Assembly: GCA_024958995.1 (NCBI GenBank)
Contig: JANXGZ010000098.1
Span: 1 to 6,564, forward strand
Origin: Methylococcales bacterium
Lineage (GTDB): Bacteria > Pseudomonadota > Gammaproteobacteria > Methylococcales > UBA1147
Length of the DNA stretch: 6,564 nucleotides
Reading direction: 5' to 3'
This document shows, piece after piece, positions 6,025 through 6,564 of this stretch. Under the pieces are notes generated by a model. The model ran no database searches. It was given only the letters and a program-made list of their open reading frames with translations, and was not told the DNA's origin. The position numbers and the translations under genes are program-made. Position 1 is the stretch's first letter. Each line of letters starts with the position of its first letter.

Positions 6025-6564
6025 TCAGCCTGCTGACGCCGCAACTGCCTTGACTGCCGCCTCTTCCAGGTCTTCCGCTGTCACAATGTCCAGTCCTGCC
6101 TTATCTAGGATTGATAATCCTTCCCTGGCGTTTGTGCCTTCCAGTCGCACGACCACCGAAACATGAACTCCAACTTCCCGTATCGCACTGAGAATCCCTT
6201 CGGCAATCACGTCGCAACGAACAATACCGCCAAAGATGTTGATCAACACCGTCTTAACATTGGCATCCGATAGAATCAGTTTGAAAGCCTCGGCAACCTT
6301 CTGTGTGTCCGTGTCCCCGCCAACATCCAGGAAATTGGCTGGCTTGCCACCCTTTAACTGCACAAGATCCATGGTGGCCATTGCCAGGCCGGCCCCATTG
6401 ACCATGCAGCCAATGGAACCATCAAGGGTAATGTAATTCAGTCCGAACTGTCGCGCGACTGCCTCCTTGTCATCTTCCTGGGAGGGATCCCTCATCTGGG
6501 AGATGTCGAAATGGGAATACAGTGCGTTATCATCAAAACTGATCTTTGCATCCAGCGCCAGCAG
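6025..6564 (-). CDS. sucC: Succinyl-CoA synthetase (ADP-forming) beta subunit SucC, C-terminal part
   Basis: The last 179 codons of a minus-strand gene that continues past the right edge; the full protein is about 388 residues, so the N-terminal ATP-grasp nucleotide-binding domain is outside. The frame is open to base 6564 (LLALDAKISFDDNALYSHFD ahead of MRDPSQEDDKEA). Recognisable SucC blocks are LDAKISFDDNAL, MRDPSQEDD, YITLDGSIGCMVNGAGLAMA, NFLDVGG, INIFGGIVRCDVIAEGI and VVRLEGTNAREG. In the usually glycine-rich stretch after FLDV this copy reads GGDTDT, where E. coli SucC has GGGATK. It lies upstream of sucD and must be its partner. Stop TGA is at 6025-6027. MtkA (malate-CoA ligase beta) is a close paralogue that cannot be wholly excluded without the N-terminus, but the sucD-like partner argues for SucC. 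Confidence 0.95.
   Translation of the reverse strand: MLALDAKISFDDNALYSHFDISQMRDPSQEDDKEAVARQFGLNYITLDGSIGCMVNGAGLAMATMDLVQLKGGKPANFLDVGGDTDTQKVAEAFKLILSDANVKTVLINIFGGIVRCDVIAEGILSAIREVGVHVSVVVRLEGTNAREGLSILDKAGLDIVTAEDLEEAAVKAVAASAG

Noticed and set aside
5085..6564. Malate-CoA ligase (MtkAB) instead of succinyl-CoA synthetase
   Set aside because: The sucD C-terminus and the sucC blocks match succinyl-CoA synthetase better, and no serine-cycle genes are seen nearby.

Overview
The window looks like chromosomal DNA from a gammaproteobacterium. The divergent bamD / rluD-pgeF arrangement is a well-known gammaproteobacterial layout (bamD-rluD-yfiH in E. coli), and BamD carries a classic lipoprotein signal. 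Coding DNA is moderately GC-rich: one 60-base line inside bamD counts to 58% G+C. A sucC-sucD-nadE run would suit a proteobacterium such as a sulfur oxidiser or nitrifier, but the sequence cannot fix a genus. Nearly everything here is housekeeping.

Layout from left to right. At 1-196 (minus) is the N-terminal part of a predicted membrane permease of the FetB/YbbM (UPF0014) family, cut by the window edge. At 298-1026 (minus) is pgeF, preceded by rluD (1023-1967, minus). The stop of rluD overlaps the GTG start of pgeF by 4 bases, so the two are a translationally coupled pair read rluD then pgeF. Next is a roughly 530-base gap between the divergent rluD and bamD. It is much poorer in G+C than the genes (about 28% over 2281-2400) and holds a short decayed-looking reading frame ending in a MORN/YwqK-type repeat. 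At 2504-3349 (plus) is bamD. It converges on nadE (3422-5041, minus) across a 72-base spacer with a small hairpin. nadE follows sucD (5085-5954, minus) and sucC (6025 to beyond 6564, minus, N-terminus missing), and the three read as one likely operon, sucC-sucD-nadE.

Functionally, sucCD form succinyl-CoA synthetase of the TCA cycle, and NadE makes NAD+ from deamido-NAD+ with glutamine as nitrogen donor, so the right-hand operon joins central carbon metabolism with redox cofactor supply. RluD modifies 23S rRNA, PgeF is a cytoplasmic multicopper-type purine nucleoside phosphorylase/laccase-domain protein, and BamD is the essential lipoprotein of the outer-membrane beta-barrel assembly machine.

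I found no clear new biological system. The one stretch not explained by ordinary genes is the AT-rich island between rluD and bamD, which may be a remnant of foreign DNA inserted at a conserved divergent junction.
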